This document shows, piece by piece, positions 51,767-64,000 of a stretch of DNA of 64,000 nucleotides (the stretch's first letter is position 1; every line of letters starts with the position of its first letter). A model generated the notes under the pieces. It worked only from the letters and a program-made list of their open reading frames with translations, ran no database searches and had not been told where the DNA came from. Source of the stretch: Oreocharis arfaki (Eukaryota; Chordata; Aves; Passeriformes; Paramythiidae); the NCBI GenBank assembly GCA_013398015.1, contig VZRR01010919.1, positions 872,675 through 936,674 of the forward strand. Reading direction: 5' to 3'. The position numbers were made by a program, and so were the translations under genes.

Positions 51767-54082
51767 CCCCCTCATAAACTGTATTCTATCCTTTGCCTAG
51801 CGTTCTTTCATCATTGTATATTATTCTTCAAACATTGGGAAAAATTGTGCACTATCAAGAGAGAGATAAGTTCCTTGAAGTTGGTCAGATGTTTGTAGCT
51901 TCCATTACTGGCAAAAAAAGAGCAGAAACAGTTCTGTAGATCAATTTGCTTCCCAGCCCCATGTGCAGAGAAGAGTTTTAGACTGAGTCTTTGTTTCAGA
52001 GGAAAATGTTTATACTAACATCTAGTCTGTCATTCCTATCTCATTGGTTTGTCTGGAACTTTACACAGAAGGGCCTCTATGGGGCATAGGATTGTGTGGA
52101 TTATAGATAAAAACGTGTTTGAAATTAGAGAAAGTGCAGCGTAAAGTGTGATCTGGGAACACCTTTTACATTGATTTATAAGCAATCTCATCTCAGTAGC
52201 CAATTGTCTCCTGTGTATCAGAGCTCTGAGGAACATAATTTGTATGAAATTTTGTGAGGTTCAGCTTGGGAAATCTCAGCCTGCTCCCACAGACCACCTG
52301 GCCATGGAGCAAAGGTTTTTTAAAGCCACTACTTCAATAACTTGGTTTATTGTGGTTATACTTTTAAAATGATTGTGGTGAGATGATGAAAATAGCCAGA
52401 CAGTTTTATCAAAGAAATTATGTGTGCATTGTCAGTTCTGTGATGAGAGAAATAATGGTAATTCCAGGTCTGAGCAGATCAAACTGTACTGAAGTCAGAC
52501 TTTGCACTGATTTCAAAGCAACAAGGAGATCATCCAAGTAAGATGTTGTGGCAGGCACAGTCAAAGCATTGGCATAATCCCATAGAGTCCATGGGATATT
52601 TGCAAAGCATTTTCTCAGCTATTTTCCATGAAAACAAGCCTCTCTTCAGATCCTCGAATACCAGAATTTTTTGTAACTCTTGTGTTAGCACTGCTGCTCT
52701 AGTGCTCTCAAAATCTGTAAGTACAGCTTCATGACTGACAAGCGCAAAAGAAAGGTGCCAGAGGCATATTTCTTGCTGCTGAAAGAAGAAATTTGTGTTT
52801 CCACATTTGAACTGTCAGCTGTGAGCTGTTAGCAGGATAGGGAAGAACCAGATACAGCACTAGTGCACGTAGCCTGCTCCTTAACAATACTTGAACAGAT
52901 CATCCAGGTACATAACCACTCACACAGACTTCCAGCTACCAGGGAAAGCAACCATACGTCACTAGATAGGTAAGTGTATTGCTCAGAAATCACAATATAT
53001 TGACATAATTTTCTGATGTATCTAAGCCATTAGGAGTCATCTAATGTAAGTAAGAGAAGCTGTTAATTGGCCACATAAGAAGCTTATTTAGATCCACAAT
53101 GCTTAGAAACACTTTTAACTTAGCAAAGAGCCAAAATGAAGAAAGTTGAATTTCTCCAAGGCTTGTGATTTTGTACTTTTTGTATTTTATATTTTTGGAA
53201 CTAAGTGGAATACTATGAACTAGTAAAAATCCTACTGCTTACTTGCTTCTAAGTGTCACTGAAGATTTGAGTTCTACGCAGTATCATCACACAACTAGAA
53301 TAATTTCAGCTCCTAGCAAACCTTGAGGGATTGGTTTGTAATCCGGCCTAGACTACAAAGGTTGTAAATCTCCCATTTACTCTAAAGAAGAAAAAGAGGG
53401 AGTGCCAGGGGTCAGGAAACCTGTCAGAGTGGTCAAAAAGAGAAATAATGTTTCAACACTGCGAGGCAAAATTAAACTGAGAATATACATGTCCCATGCG
53501 CTGGCAACTTAGTTTGGTGAGAATTACTCTGTTGCTATTGAGTACTAAAAAGGGCTTTATCCGAACAGAAATGTTCCCCTTTGTGTTTTACAGTACCAGA
53601 GATAGCTGTGCATCTGATGTCATTGAGCTCAGAAGCACACAAAATTGATACTGCTGGTATTACATGAGTTAGAGTGAGGCAATGATTTAGCTCTTCTTAT
53701 TTCTGTTGTTAGAGGGCATTGTATTAAAGAATATAGAAAAGTGTGTGGGTTTTTAATACTGTATTTTATTGATGTTTCATACAGTAAAGGAAAGTCTGGT
53801 AACTAAACAGACTTTGTAGAATTAGAAATGTAGCAAGCCGTCTTCCCTCATTCTTGCTTTTATTTGTGTTCCATATATGTGGACAGAATTCAGGCCAGCC
53901 TAATGCATTACTCACTGAAGAATCTTTCCAAGAAATAAATTCAATAATGAAGTACTTGGAAACCCTGTATATTCACATTTGTAAATGGCAAAAGTATCAG
54001 CAAAGGCATGTTGTTATTGATTTTGTAATAAGCTGCACCAATTAACTAACTAATAGGCCAGCTAGAAGTCAAAATGGATTAC

Positions 54083-54096
54083 TTTTTTTTTTTTTT
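54083..54096. repeat. Poly-T run (14)
   Basis: This is an uninterrupted T14 with no recognisable repeat body on either side. Confidence 0.9.
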
Positions 54097-55004
54097 GTGA
54101 ATAGGTTGAGAGAAGCAAAATTACTACTGGAAGTAGTGGAATTTTGTTTTATTTCAAAGGCATGTGCTGGGAAAATGAACGAGTCCAAAACAATTCTGTA
54201 GTATGGTTTTCCAAAGAGACAATAAATAAACTGAACCACTACAAGGAAACTTTTCTCTGCAGAAAGGTATGTGTTTCTACCTGACTTGTTTACATTAATT
54301 TTCTTTACTAGGAGTGCCATCCATTATTTTGATATGTTTTATGAGAAGTAAATATCCCTGATTGCAGCTGCATACCAAAAGAGGTTGTTTTGCCACTTTT
54401 CATTAAAAAAACTGTCTTCAGAAATGTCAGAGACCATTTGAATGTCATTATTGAGAAAGTACTTCAAGAATGCTCCAAAATGAGCTTTTTCAGAGATGTC
54501 AGCTCTTGAAATAATAGTAATAATAATGATAATACAAAAAATGTATCTGTCTAACCGTATTGCAATCACCTTTATGTAAGTTTCCTTGTGGGCAAATAAG
54601 AAATATATTAGTCATGTGCTCAAAGCCTGACTGTCCCCATAAGTGAGAACATTGGAACATTTCTCACAGAGAGAAATTCACGGGTTACTTCCAAGTAAGG
54701 TTAATTGGGCTGACTTCAGTTTGGCTGCTTTCTCATGGATAGAAAAATAGGACAAAAGAATTGTTGGCAGTTTGTTTGATTCTTTTTACTGAAATTTCTA
54801 ATATAAAACTCTAGTACTCTGAAGCATAGGCAGTGAACCTCTATTACTTTGTAGGTGTATAGTTTACAAGGCATTTTGGAAAAATAACAGAAAATTACAG
54901 GGCTGTTTTTTATTGTGGTATGTATTTGCATCTTGTTCTGGAGACCTCAGCAAAATTTTATATGTTTCTTAATTACTACTTAGGTGTTTCTGTTCATGAG
55001 TTTT

Positions 55005-55600
55005 AAGATGAGATGTCAGAACCACCATGATCATCTCGTTCTGACTTCCTTTGCTGCAGAAGCTATAGAACTTCTGTGGCTGATATCTGACTGGATGATG
55101 CGCGGTGCTCAGTAGTCCCTGCTCCTAGAAAAAAATCCCTCAAGTCTTCAATCTCTTATTTTTATTGATGAACAATGCTTATTAAGTTATACCAATGGCT
55201 AATTTTACTCTCTGTTATAAAGGTGGCAAAAATTTTTAAATTTAATTTATTAACCATTAGTCTACAACTCGTACACATCATATTACATCTTAATTTGAGA
55301 AATAGAGGAGATAGATATAAAAGTCTGCCTTCTTTGTCTTTTATATCCAGGTTTTATGCTTCTTTGCAATGTAATACATTGAATTAATTTCTTAACTTCT
55401 CTATAACCCAAAGACTATGATTCTTTGAATGTTCATGGGGGTTTATATATTTTTTGTTTCCAATTTATTGATACTATTTCTAAAGTGTGAAGGCCATACC
55501 TGGATAGAGTGGTCTAATAGTGGTCATATCACAAGCATAGTATACATAGAGATAACGTAACCTTTCTTCTTCCATGGCCTACACAATAATAAGATGAGTA
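55005..55600 (-). mobile_element. Ancient, highly diverged amniote CR1 (CR1-L-like), minus strand
   Basis: Blocks in the right order resemble the reverse complement of an old CR1 subfamily shared by birds, turtles and crocodilians: ATGATCATCTCGTTCTGAC, then CTATAGAACTTC, CAAGTCTTCAATCT, ATACCAATGGCTAATT, CTCTCTGTTATAAA, TTGTCTTTTATATCC, CCAATTTATTGATA, CCATACCTGGATAGAGTGG, TCTAATAGTGGTCATATCAC and ATAACGTAACCT. The layout is 3' end at left, ORF2 end at right, as in the younger CR1 of this window. Divergence is high (estimated by eye) and no frame is intact. Boundaries are approximate. The family label rests on remembered consensus, so subfamily is tentative. Confidence 0.62.
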
Positions 55601-58173
55601 AATAATACCAGGATGCAAACTCTTTGTGCCACAGCCCTGCAAGTTCACTGTATGATGTGATGTCTTCAGAAGTGAAGAGCTGTGCCTAATAAACCCACTC
55701 CCTGTTTTTCAGAAAATTCACTCCTGTTCAGGAGCCTGTGTTAGTGGACACGGAGATATTCCGTGCCTCTGAGACACGTGGATGAAATCTCCAAAACGTC
55801 CTGAGCCCTCCTCAAACTCCGAAGAAATGTGGGAGCAATGATTATGGGCAAGCAGCTGATCTTAAGGAATCAATGGGCTTCCTAGTAGCACAGTGCAGAG
55901 ATCCTCCAAGCTAGAAGGGGGTTTTTTGCTTCAAGCCAGCTCTATGAGTTTTGTCTCCACCTAAATTAACAAAATGCTCTCTGACAGGGTACCTGATCTG
56001 CTGCCGGTGCCATGCAGTAAAACAGTGCTGTACTTCCAGAGCAGGGGCATTCACCTCCAGTCCCAGTTCTGGCACTGATGGCACAGTAGTGTCAGTTTGT
56101 TTTTGTTTCGGTTTGGTTTTTTTTTTATTTGTCCTTTTAAAATTTTATTTAAAATTTAAATAGCATAGCCTCATCCTATGACATAATATCTCATAGGATG
56201 TAATCCATACGTAATCCAAAGGACAGTGAACTAAATAAGAGAATTTTGAACCATCTCTGACACTTGATTTTCTTAATAAACATAATTTCTGGACCTCCAA
56301 GTTTTCTATAATCCCTATTATTACCTCAGCATGAAACCAAAATTTGCATGAATGCGAAAAGAATTCGTTCTTTTGACCATGGTTCGTAGATTGATACACT
56401 GACTTTACATCTAATAGCATAAATTTAATTTAATGAATTTAATGTGCTCAGAAAATGTTTCTGGCTGTGCTTATATCTTACAGCGTTGACACATTTTCAG
56501 AGATTAAGGGTGCCTGTTGCTGTGTTAGACTTTGTAATTACTCATCTCATAGCAAGCAACAGACCTCCAGCTGCTGCTGCTGATTTATCTGTAATACTTC
56601 TGTTGCTTTATTTTGGCTGGTGAATGTAATTTTTACATCTACACTTTGCTTCCATTTGACAATACTCCAGATATAGTGAAATCTGGTTACACTTTTCTGC
56701 TGTGTGTCAGAGCAATATGAAATACACGTCAGGAGTTAAATATGAAGTGAAGAAAAATGTTTAATTGTTTTACAGGTCAAGACTCTGCATCATATTGTTT
56801 GCTTTTATTCCTGCCATTGTTGTAAACTCTGTTGGATTTCTGCTTTGGGGATGACAAGGTAATAAGATGCAAGAGTTGACTTTTGCCTGCCAAAATCTCA
56901 TATGCTGAAGTCCTGACAACATATACTGAAAGTGATGTAACTGATAATGAAGGAATGAGGAAAATATGCCTTCTCTGGCAGAGGTTAATTGAATTTGTCC
57001 TTTCTGCTTTGCTCTATCTAGCTCTCAGTTTCATGTTTCCTTCCTTTTTCCCCACGAGGAAAGAGTATGTGTGAGCAGGCTGCAGTGCTGTCCTTCATCA
57101 TTTTTCAGAATACGTTTTCGTTTTATATGTTGTCTCCATCCTGTGTGGTCTTCATGTCCTGCAAGGGTGTGGAATGTTGCCAAGCATTTCTGCATACTTC
57201 ATGTTTCTTGAGAGCAGATTTCTTCTTTATGAACTCTGGTGTAGGCTTTATTGATCCTAATATTTTATCTTCATTAATTCAGCTGGAAAATAATAAGAAA
57301 TAATAAAAATGGAAACGCTGACCCTACTTCCAGTTGCATAAAATCTGGGACAACTCAAATAATTTCCTTGCCTTCTATACTTCCTTTCACGTGCCAAGTT
57401 TATATTTGTTCCCATTCCATACTAGATAAGACCAACAGTAAAAGCTGTGAATGTCTTTAGTCATTATTGTTTCAGTATGTCAAATAAAGATTTACAGACC
57501 CTGCTGAGTGGTGATAGAATGACAGATAAATCATTAATGCTCTTAATTATATGTAACTTTCCTTATCAGGTTTTGAAAGTTCAAACAGTTTTGGTCTGTC
57601 TTTTTGCTTTCCTGACTATGTCAGCTCTGACGTAGTTCTGCATTCTTATGTCACTTTTTGTTTTGTTATTCAGCTTGGATGTAATTTATAATTAAAAAGC
57701 CCCCCAATATTGATTCACTGACTTATTGATCTGTTCACCAAATAGTTCAAATGAAGTCATTACCCTCTTGACCTCTGAATTTACTATTTGCTTTGCTTTC
57801 ATTTCACCAGTCTGGATACTGCAGAGTTTTGTTTTTAAGACGTGTGAAAACAATTGGATTTGCAAATTCTAAGCATGCTGTGATTTTTTTATGCTTTCTA
57901 AAGACTTCTTGTTTAAGCATTTAAGATTTTTTTCTTCCCTCCAGGATAGCTGTGTTGGAAGAGATTGTTGATTTTGTACAAGTGATATAGTATCAAAGCC
58001 CTCCTAGGGATTAGTATCACACCAGCTTTGTATGGGTATTCAGCTCCACTGTAGCAAAAATTTGCATTTCCCTTTCATATTTGCACGGCTCACGAAGATG
58101 TTTTTCGTGTTTTTATTGGTAGAAAGATAATGAGGTAAATAATCCTAGGTACTCCCTAACAACGTAAAAAGAC

Positions 58174-58187
58174 TTTTTTTTTTTTTT
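58174..58187. repeat. Poly-T run (14)
   Basis: This is an uninterrupted T14 in otherwise unassigned sequence. Confidence 0.9.
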
Positions 58188-59325
58188 CTGAAGGAGAAAA
58201 GAATTTGCTCATTTGGTCTTCACTCACGTTTTTCCACCAGAAATGACCAAAAGTCTGAGTTCCCAGTTCTGCCTGTTAGTCTTGGAAGAATATATTTTTT
58301 TCAGACGAAACTGGATGATAACCTGCAGTTTCTGAGCAAGCCCCTTCAGAACATCACAAGTCAGTAATTGCTCTGCAAATATAGATCAAAATGAGTCAAA
58401 ATATAGATTTAAATCAGATTTCTGTGACTAAAATAAGGAACAAAAAGGTATCTATTTATTATGAAAAGAGTTCTTAAAAATAAGACTAATTCTTTGTAAA
58501 ATATGGAAAAAGTTTTAAAACTAATTTTCTTAATTGGGGCTTTTGCTTGCTTGCTAATATTTTTAAAGTGTGAATACTGTCCGTTTCCTCTTCTGTTTTT
58601 TTGGAAGTTATCTCATCTTAAGTTTCTACAGCATCATATGTTAAAGAAATGCAAATAAGAAATCACAAAAAAATCTCTCCATGTGCATAGATGTCAGATA
58701 CTTTCTGAACTTCTATTACTTCTTCTTGTCCATTTCATAGGGAAAAAGGATTTGACAAAACCCTCCATCATATTTGTGTCAGTGCCTGGAGTCAGGTACA
58801 CAGTGTTAATGTGTGTCTGAAAATGCTAGTCTATCTACGAATGCTAGAGACAACCAGTAAAGATGAAAGCAAAACTTTGAGGACCTTAGAGCATCCTGGC
58901 TGTTCCAGCAGGAATTTTAATATCAGGAAATTATCAAGAAGTTTATATATGGCTTTTACCCCAGTGTTAATGCATCTCTGGAAGAGTTGGATGTAACATG
59001 ATCATCTGTAAGGAGAAAATAATTTTAATCCTTTTCCTCACTGCAATAAAACCATAAACAACTGATAGGTCTCTCCATCGGGCTAGCATGACAGTGATCT
59101 TGGATAACACTTTGTAACTGGTAATAAAAGTGTCATTTGCCTTAAATCCTATATAACGATTTGGAATTTGCCGGTCATTTATTAACATATGTAGGAGGGA
59201 ACACGTGGGTGTTTTTTTACTTTCTGCTCTCTTAGGTCAGCTTTATATTTTTGTAGTATAATTGACTAAAAAAGAGTTATTTTTTATGTACAGATCTGTA
59301 AGTCAAAGAACAACCAGTGTTGTAA

Positions 59326-59344
59326 TTTTTTTTTTTTTTTTTTT
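59326..59344. repeat. Poly-T run (19)
   Basis: This is the longest homopolymer of the window. It is followed by AAAATTTAAG and no recognisable repeat. Confidence 0.92.
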
Positions 59345-60055
59345 AAAATTTAAGGGTTTCTGTATCAGCGTGATGAATCTGTAAGTGATTTGTGCTTGGG
59401 TATATGCACTGGGGAGAGAAGGGCTTGGCATTTTCAGAGGTGATTTGTAGTCTGGAGTTGAATATGGTTGGTAAACAAATCTAAGTCTCAGCATCATCTA
59501 AAGTCCTGATGAGACCACGTGAGCAGATGTGCAAAGTTAATATAGGGCCAACTTAAAATTGCAGATAAAGCACAGTGGGGGAATTGTAGCTCAAATTTGA
59601 TTATGATTGGGGCTGAGAACTCAGCAGGTTTCTCTATGATTTGAAAGGGCCAGAAAACAAGGTATAGAAAAAAACTTCATTGCTGATCACTGTACCAATT
59701 GCCTGTGTGTGAGAAAGAACACTGGCAACTGAGAACATGCAAAACTCTCCACAGATGAATCCTTTCCCCTAGATGGTGTACTCCATTCAAGTGCAAGGTG
59801 AAACCATCTGTACCATCTGTACAATTTTTTGGCTTCTTTTTTGTACAGACAGCCCAAAATGCTGAAAAAAGAGTGAACTGCTTTCAACTAAGGTAGAGTT
59901 AATTTCTTCTCAGTAGCTGTTGCAGTGCTGTGTTTTGGATTCAGAATGAGAATCGTGTTGATAACACACTGGTGTTTTGATTTTTTTGCTAAATTGTGTT
60001 TATCCTAAATCAAAGACTTTTTTTCCTTGTCTCATGCTCTGCCAGTGAGGAGGCA

Positions 60056-60130
60056 CACAAAACCCCAAAAAAACCCTAAGAAACTCCAACAAATCAACCA
60101 ACAACAACAAAAAAACCACCCTGAAAAAAA
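60056..60130 (+). repeat. A/C-rich segment inside the LTR U3 region
   Basis: Between the ATGCTCTGCCAG block and the CATAACTGGGACAT block the sequence turns into A runs with CC and CAAC words. The usual LTR as I recall it has mixed sequence here, so this copy appears to have gained or amplified a low-complexity segment after or before insertion. Confidence 0.55.
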
Positions 60131-60210
60131 CCTCTGTGAGGGTGCATAACTGGGACATATTACCTGAACTGATCAACAGAATGCTTCACACCACAGAATG
60201 TTATACCTAC

Positions 60211-60218
60211 TATATAAA
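60211..60218 (+). promoter_or_regulatory. LTR TATA box
   Basis: TATATAAA lies about 315 bp before the LTR right end, where the U3 promoter of this LTR type sits. It would have directed retroviral transcription. Present activity is unknown. Confidence 0.5.
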
Positions 60219-60339
60219 ACAGAAGAGTTACCCATAAGGAGGGGCCGATCTGGATTCAGGAAGTGGGGGTCTGTCATCAGTCAGAGGGTGGTGAGCAACT
60301 ACATTGTGCATAATTTGGATTTTTTTTATCCTTTTAATT

Positions 60340-60372
60340 ATCATCATTATTATTATTTACAATTATTATTGC
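60340..60372. repeat. ATT-rich simple sequence within LTR
   Basis: ATC and ATT triplets alternate (ATCATCATTATTATTATT followed by a second ATT cluster). An AT-rich block at this place is normal for this LTR, downstream of the transcription start and before the R/U5 part. Confidence 0.7.
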
Positions 60373-60525
60373 ATTTTACTTAATTTTCAATTATTAATCT
60401 GTTCTTATCTCAGCATACAAGTTTTACTTCGATTCCCCTCCCCATTCCACTAGTGTGGAGAAGAGAGTTGGGCTTGAGTGAGCAGCTGTGTGTGTTTCAT
60501 CTCCAGCTGGGTTTAAACCATGACA

Positions 60526-63500
60526 GGGAGAAGTGTTTTTCTCGGTGCCACAGCTCTTGAAAGTTAACTAGACTATCTATACTGAAAGCAAGTAACCTGG
60601 TTTCCTTTCAGTTTGTGCAGGGAATCTGTCTTATGAGTTCTGTGTTTTGGCACACTTCTCTTTTCTGCCTTTAACTGTGCATGATCAGGTGATATCTCAG
60701 TCCCTATTTAATACTTTCAGATATGTTTGACAGTGGAAGCAGTTTATAGTACTTATTATGTGCATGAATTATACCTTTAGCTGTATCTACAAATCTAGAT
60801 GCTTCTTTAATTAAAGTTTCTGCCAGGCTCAGAGTCAAGATTTGATTTGTATGATTAGTCTGCATCTTAGATGAATATCCTTCATGCTGTTCAATTGAGT
60901 GTACTGGGATGAGTTGCTTTCAATCTATTCTTTATTTTCTATAAGTAATTAAGTATCCATAGTTTCAAAGAGTAACTCTACTTACCTGGAATATGCCGGA
61001 ATCAACCAAGTCCATGCTCACCTGCTTCAGTGTAGATGCATGAATCTGAGCAGTTCTTGCTTGGATTTGAAATGATGTATGTAGAGAGCTTGGTGTAAGC
61101 AGAAAGTCTTCTGCAGAACATTCTACTTTTTCTTCCTTTTAATTTTGCTACGGAAAAAGATACTCTATTCAGGAAAATTCCACATATCTGTAAGCACTGC
61201 TGTGCCACAATTGTAATTGTCAGTGATCAATAGCAGTTTTTCTTGGTTTGGTCTTCGATGTCACAGATATGCTGACAACAGCATTTGGTTATGTAAAAAG
61301 CTGTGAGGAAAGAAAACAATGAGGTATATTCGAATCATCAATGTGGTTGTTCAAGTTAGGCAGCTCTCCCTATCCTTCCTGCACCACTGAGGCTTGTTCT
61401 TCACTTCTCCAGATGTCCAGGATAGGAGATTCCTTTTTTTTGGCCGGAATTGCACAATGCAATAGCCTCCTTTTCTCAAGGGTCTACAATCTAGATCTAA
61501 GTAGACTATTATATTAGCTTCAGCCTAAGATAGATTGTTAAGATTAGAATATGTGAATATTCATGTCAATTCATAAATTTCTCTTACCTTCTGTTTCAGT
61601 GCCTAGAAAATGGAAGATTTCAAAAGAGAAATCAATATGTTTCTCAAGTATGGAAGGTAACAACCTATAGAATTACACTTCGAAATATTTGTTCTTCTTA
61701 GGATACTTTCAGTTGACTTTGGGATATTTTCTTGCCCATTTGTGAGGTGTTGAAATGCAGGGATTGTTTTTACTTGTTCTATATCATTCACCTTGAGTGA
61801 CTGCTCTTATAATTAAACAGAATGAAATCCTGTGTCTGATTACATTTTAAGAATCTCTTTCCATCTGGGAAATAATACTGCATTGGCTTACTCTGAGACA
61901 AATGCACGGTTAAATGCTATCAGGTGTTTCCTTAAGGGAGAAGGTTTTGCAGGCTTGTTGAGTCCTCAGGTTATGTGACCACTCTGTATTTCTCAGACAG
62001 AAGTAATATTTTCTTTTTCATTGTAGAGGAAATCAAGCTTTTCAAACTCTCAAGTCTGTTCTAGTGTTTTAACTACTGATCAGTGCTGCTGTGATTTCTT
62101 TTAAAATATTTGTTTGGATTATAGTGAGTTCAGTTAGAGATGCAGTTTTTTATGTTAAAGATATTTATGTCTAAACCACCTGGCCATTTAGAAATTTCTA
62201 TTTTATTATCATCCAGTTATTAAGACTACACACAGTCTTGGTCAAAATATAGGCAATACAGGGGTTAAAACATTTAAAATAAACTATTGTGCAGGAAATA
62301 GATTAGATTCCATGTCAGACGATTTGTTATTACACCTACATATTAAATGGAATTTTAGTTAAAAAGCAGTAGAAATTTCATTGGAATCCAACACCAGTGC
62401 CACAAACAATCAACAAGGAATCTTCCTATTCCTGTAATTTACTTATTTTTCTTGTGTATTTATCCAGGATCTGTCCTCTGGAAACTTCCTAGGAAAATAT
62501 TTCTCATTAGAAGAGGTTTTTATGTGTGCTTGGTGTGTGTGTGAGGGGAGGAATGAGAAGAAGCTACAGAACGGGAGACAAGTGAAAATAGATGAGAACA
62601 TCAGTATGGCTAGGGAATGCTAAAGGGTCTCATATCCATTTTTTGCACTGTAAATGCTACACTAGACATTGTAAATAGCTGCTCTAGCTGCAAATACCTT
62701 AGCAAATGCTTCCTTGAAATCCACTGTCCTTTGCAAGTCTGCCTTGTTTGTAAGCTCCTATCATTTATCATGGGAGCAGCTGTCATGGCAGGGTTATAGG
62801 CTGAGGCAATTTTTGAGCCAAATGCTGCTGTTGTATGCTTCTGTGAAATTTAGCTTAGATTCTTCCTATCTGATCGGGATAGAATCCATTCAGCATGGAA
62901 AGTAGTCTTAACACGAAGAACTTGCTGGGAAAGGATCAGCAATGTATTTGTAAACAAAGTGAAATGGATTCAGCAAGAGCAAGGAGGAAATCAAGACCGT
63001 GTAGGAATTGGTGAAGGCCAATAAAGTCTGAGAGGAACTGAATTTGCAGAGGAATTGCCATTCATAGTGCCTAGGTTTTACTGGAATAGTCATCCTGATC
63101 TACTAAAAGAGGAAAAGTCAGCAATTTTTCCTTTGCAAAAGGACAGATACTTTTAAAGGTTATGCATATCTAATACCCAGGGGTGTACTTATGTTGTTGG
63201 TTATATGGATTAGAAGAATCTAGAACTTTTTAGACTGCCTTAGAATCACTGCCTCCCTGAAAGCAGACAAGTTTGTCAGACAAACACTCTGGGTGTAAGT
63301 TTTTTACTAGCTGATTCAGGAGAAGTTATCACACCTGGATTCAAATACTTTTACTTAAATAAAAAGCATTAGCATAATAAGTTCTTTCCTGTAACGTGGT
63401 AAGTGTATCTTTCTCTTTTTGTGCTGTTATGTATCTTATTTCCTCTTCATAAATTGTTTGAGTCAACACTAGCAAATGTGCAGTGGAAGTAAAAAAACCC

Positions 63501-64000
63501 CATAGACAGAATGTTTACTTTGCAAAGATTCAGTGAAAGGGAAGCTTTCTTCAAAGAGAGTGAAATCTGTGTTACCCTTGTTTTCTGGACGTGCACATTG
63601 TAAGTTTGCCACAAATTCGTTGTGTTAAGGCCAGTGAGATACTTGGGGTTACTGATATGCAGCCAATGTCATAAAAGATGCACAGCAAGAGGGGCCAGGT
63701 GTTTCCTCCAATTCAGCTCACAAGAATTGGGAAGCAGTCTACAGTGGTGTGATGGCAAGCAATATTTTGATTGAGGTCCTGTTTTCACACAAACTCTTTT
63801 AAAGCCACATGATCTCACGCATAAGCTGGAGGCAGTAACTAGGCCTGCTACTTTCATTAAAATGAAGAAAATGTTATTAGCTAAAAGTTGCATTTTGTGG
63901 AAAAAATAGAATATAAGAGAAAGAATAGAAGAGATAAATCTAGCATGTGGGGCTTTTTTTGTCATCTAATGGCTCGAACTAGTCCAAGAGCTGGCAGTCA
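60526..64000. other. Unassigned AT-rich stretch
   Basis: No gene is recognised. On the minus strand near 60983-61111 a donor-like site (GTAAGT) follows an open frame and is discussed as a finding. A short interrupted TG patch lies near 62530. The last kilobase holds only short frames up to 98 codons without motifs. Confidence 0.55.

Larger units (their letters stand above)
51019..55004. other. Unassigned AT-rich stretch
   Basis: No gene is recognised. A (TA)n-like tract (51737-51766) and T14 (54083-54096) are listed separately. Around 52485-52535 the words ACTGAAGTCAG and CTGATTTCA form a loose inverted pair reminiscent of old amniote repeats, too short to name. The frame at 51381-51800 (139 codons) contains the TA tract and no motif. 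Confidence 0.55.
55601..59873. other. Unassigned AT-rich stretch
   Basis: I see no recognised gene or repeat body. An AATAAA at 55688-55693 lies in a somewhat GC-richer patch (55680-56060) that I could not assign. T runs at 58174-58187 and 59326-59344 are listed separately. Open frames are all below 95 codons and without motifs. Confidence 0.5.
59874..60525 (+). mobile_element. Solo LTR of an avian endogenous retrovirus (ERVL-type likely)
   Basis: The stretch follows, in order, a common avian ERV LTR: AGAGTTAATTT near the left end, CAGTGCTGTGTTTTGGATT, GTTGATAACACACTGGTGTT, ATGCTCTGCCAG, a TATA box at 60211, GGTGGTGAGCAACT, ATTGTGCATAA, CTGTTCTTATCTCAGCA, and a right end of GGGTTTAAACCATGACA. 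The TG at 59874 and CA at 60524-60525 fit LTR termini, giving about 650 bp. No second LTR or internal gag-pol sequence is present, so this is a solo LTR left by recombination. Flanks AAGAG and GGGAG may be a decayed target duplication. The ERVL class is from memory and less certain than the LTR call. Confidence 0.82.

Noticed and set aside
51381..51800. 139-codon plus frame
   Set aside because: It runs through the TA and poly-T tract and has no motif; best explained as chance.
55680..55760. AATAAA followed by a CT-rich acceptor-like sequence, considered as an LTR end or terminal exon
   Set aside because: No LTR landmark precedes it and the frame after the acceptor closes quickly; the two signals are probably unrelated.

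Overview
The window looks like about 64 kb of AT-rich, gene-poor vertebrate nuclear DNA, most likely from a bird. Three repeats support this. At 34101-35112 there is a diverged CR1 LINE of the kind that dominates bird genomes. At about 59874-60525 there is a solo LTR that I recognise as a very common avian endogenous-retrovirus LTR. At about 55005-55600 there is a much older, eroded amniote CR1. There are no bacterial operons, tRNAs, rRNAs or CRISPR arrays, and I saw no CpG island. A single N at 30406 marks this as assembled scaffold sequence.

Layout. Positions 1-34100 are unannotated AT-rich DNA (intergenic or intronic) with short simple repeats, several inverted repeats and a few exon-like blocks that I cannot assign to any gene. 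A G/T-rich low-complexity patch holding the N lies at 30371-30515, and a relatively GC-richer, unassigned stretch runs from about 32500 to 33350. The CR1 copy lies on the minus strand and carries the broken C-terminal part of its reverse-transcriptase ORF. Positions 35113-55000 are again mostly unassigned; the best spliced-looking model of the window is here (44-nt exon at 49470-49513, 3'-terminal-like exon from 50492, AATAAA at 51013). The ancient CR1, the solo LTR and further unassigned sequence complete the window.

Coding content. Apart from the CR1 remnant I recognise no protein. For about 63% AT, open frames of 60-155 codons are expected by chance at this length, and almost all of the small ORFs look like that. 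Candidate exons are listed at low confidence because they have an acceptor, an open frame and a donor in the right order, but none could be tied to a known family. They should be read as hypotheses.

Non-coding structure. The most distinctive unexplained signals are a two-part hairpin at 13753-13810 whose inner stem is closed by a GAAA tetraloop, a 10-bp perfect stem at 17932-17955, a bulged hairpin at 50111-50139, a 14-bp palindrome centred on CACGTG at 33051-33064, and a CTCF-like core at 26151-26161. I did not find a convincing new biological system.
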